A stretch of 6,449 nt of DNA from Thauera sp. (GTDB lineage Bacteria; Pseudomonadota; Gammaproteobacteria; Burkholderiales; Rhodocyclaceae): positions 1 through 6,449 of the forward strand of contig JAKLLJ010000198.1 of the NCBI GenBank assembly GCA_023150215.1. The letters run 5' to 3'. The notes beneath the pieces were generated by a model. It saw only the letters and a program-made list of their open reading frames with translations, was not told the origin of the DNA and searched no databases. This document shows, in pieces, positions 6,193 to 6,449 of this stretch (the stretch's first letter is position 1; the number at the start of each line of letters is the position of its first letter). Made by a program: the position numbers and the translations under genes.

Positions 6193-6216
6193 TTCGCGCC
6201 TGCCGCCGCTCCTGCA
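6193..6216 (-). repeat. REP-like hairpin element 9 (mismatched stem)
   Basis: This third unit of the tandem array has GCGGC opposite GGCGC on the minus strand, leaving one G-G mismatch, and a GCAG rather than GTAG foot. It combines one arm of each stem type and so looks like an intermediate or hybrid. Confidence 0.82.
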
Positions 6217-6238
6217 GGGGCTGTCGCTCGCAGGTTTA

Positions 6239-6262
6239 TGTAGGAGCGCCGGAAGGCGCGAA
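6239..6262 (+). repeat. REP-like hairpin element 10
   Basis: This plus-orientation copy has a complete foot, GCGCC/GGCGC stem and GGAA loop. With the copy at 6193-6216 it forms an inverted pair that extends outward through GAATTC on both sides. Confidence 0.86.
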
Positions 6263-6310
6263 TTCGAGGCTCGACCACCCGGCAAATTCAAGTCCCCCGC
6301 CCCCGTGGAC

Positions 6311-6352
6311 AAAAAAAAGCGGCTGCCGGCCTGTGAGGGCCGGACACGCCGC
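6311..6352 (-). terminator. etfA: intrinsic terminator of etfA
   Basis: Read on the minus strand, a GC-rich hairpin is followed directly by eight T residues (6318 to 6311). The inner stem is CCGGCC/GGCCGG (6326-6331 with 6338-6343) around a 6-base loop. An outer GCGGC/GCCGC stem (6319-6323 with 6348-6352) closes it across a small internal loop. It sits 21 bases past the etfA stop and is the clearest terminator in the window. Confidence 0.9.
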
Positions 6353-6373
6353 AGAGGGGAGAGACGGTAGGAC

Positions 6374-6449
6374 TCAGGCCGCCGCGACGAGCGCGGGGAC
6401 TGCATCGAAGAGGTCGGCCACCAGGCCGTAGTCGGCGACCTGGAAGATC
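6374..6449 (-). CDS. etfA: electron transfer flavoprotein subunit alpha, C-terminal fragment
   Basis: Only the last 24 residues and the TGA stop lie in the window; the gene continues past the right edge. The end reads IFQVADYGLVADLF followed by DAVPALVAAA, closely matching the highly conserved C-terminus of EtfA, where (A)DYGLVADLF and a following VPEL-like stretch are nearly invariant. EtfA binds FAD and, with EtfB, carries electrons from acyl-CoA and other dehydrogenases to ETF-ubiquinone oxidoreductase. An intrinsic terminator follows directly, so etfA is the last gene of its transcript; etfB would be expected upstream, outside the window. The call rests on a short but distinctive segment. 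Confidence 0.8.
   Translation of the reverse strand, partial: IFQVADYGLVADLFDAVPALVAAA

Larger units (their letters stand above)
6092..6230. repeat. about 50-bp tandem repeat carrying three REP-like hairpins
   Basis: Three hairpins in the same orientation start at 6092, 6143 and 6193, with steps of 51 and 50 bp. The spacers are also related: each hairpin is followed by CAGGGG and a TGTCGC-containing stretch, and GTGGGTTTGAATTCGCGCC leads into the second and third. The whole hairpin-plus-spacer unit was therefore duplicated, rather than three separate insertions occurring. Confidence 0.85.

Noticed and set aside
6021..6262. Regularly spaced repeats resembling a short CRISPR array.
   Set aside because: The repeats are palindromic REP-type hairpins in both orientations with related spacers, and no cas genes are present.

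Overview
The window is very GC-rich, with dense short operons and G/C-ending codons. Together with a family of short hairpin repeats carrying a GTAGGAGC foot, this suggests a free-living betaproteobacterium of the Thauera/Azoarcus (Rhodocyclales) type. That assignment rests on style and repeat type only, not on a marker gene.

Layout, left to right. Positions 1-182 hold an inverted pair of REP-like hairpins and no gene I can support. On the minus strand, an alpha/beta hydrolase (2299 to 1379) and a FIST-domain sensor protein (1382 to 183) form a two-gene unit joined by an ATGA stop/start overlap. A 51-bp divergent gap separates them from a plus-strand unit. That unit is a 2'-5' RNA ligase-like (2H phosphoesterase) protein (2351-3466) followed by the two halves of a split chromate-family (CHR) transporter (3463-4131 and 4162-4713). 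After a 143-bp gap comes a plus-strand FAD-dependent oxidoreductase of the L-2-hydroxyglutarate dehydrogenase/LhgO type (4857-5969). About 400 bp of REP-like repeats follow, then the C-terminal end of electron transfer flavoprotein alpha (etfA, minus strand, cut by the window edge) with a strong intrinsic terminator.

The most unusual part is 3020-3466. The 2H phosphoesterase domain should end near residue 222. Instead its frame runs through three REP-like elements and then about 15 tandem copies of a 21-bp repeat. It stops only in a 4-base overlap with the start of the first transporter half, whose ribosome binding site lies at the end of the array. The result is an in-frame glycine/alanine-rich tail of roughly 150 residues on an RNA-processing-type enzyme, plus translational coupling to a transporter. 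The 21-bp unit resembles the REP hairpin core and may descend from it. All six frames are open through the array, so the absence of stops alone does not show that the tail is selected.

The ten REP-like elements show compensatory changes in the hairpin stem (GCGGC/GCCGC versus GCGCC/GGCGC) and one apparent intermediate with a mismatch. Three copies near 6092-6216 are tandemly amplified with a period of about 50 bp. No REP-associated transposase (RAYT) gene is present here.
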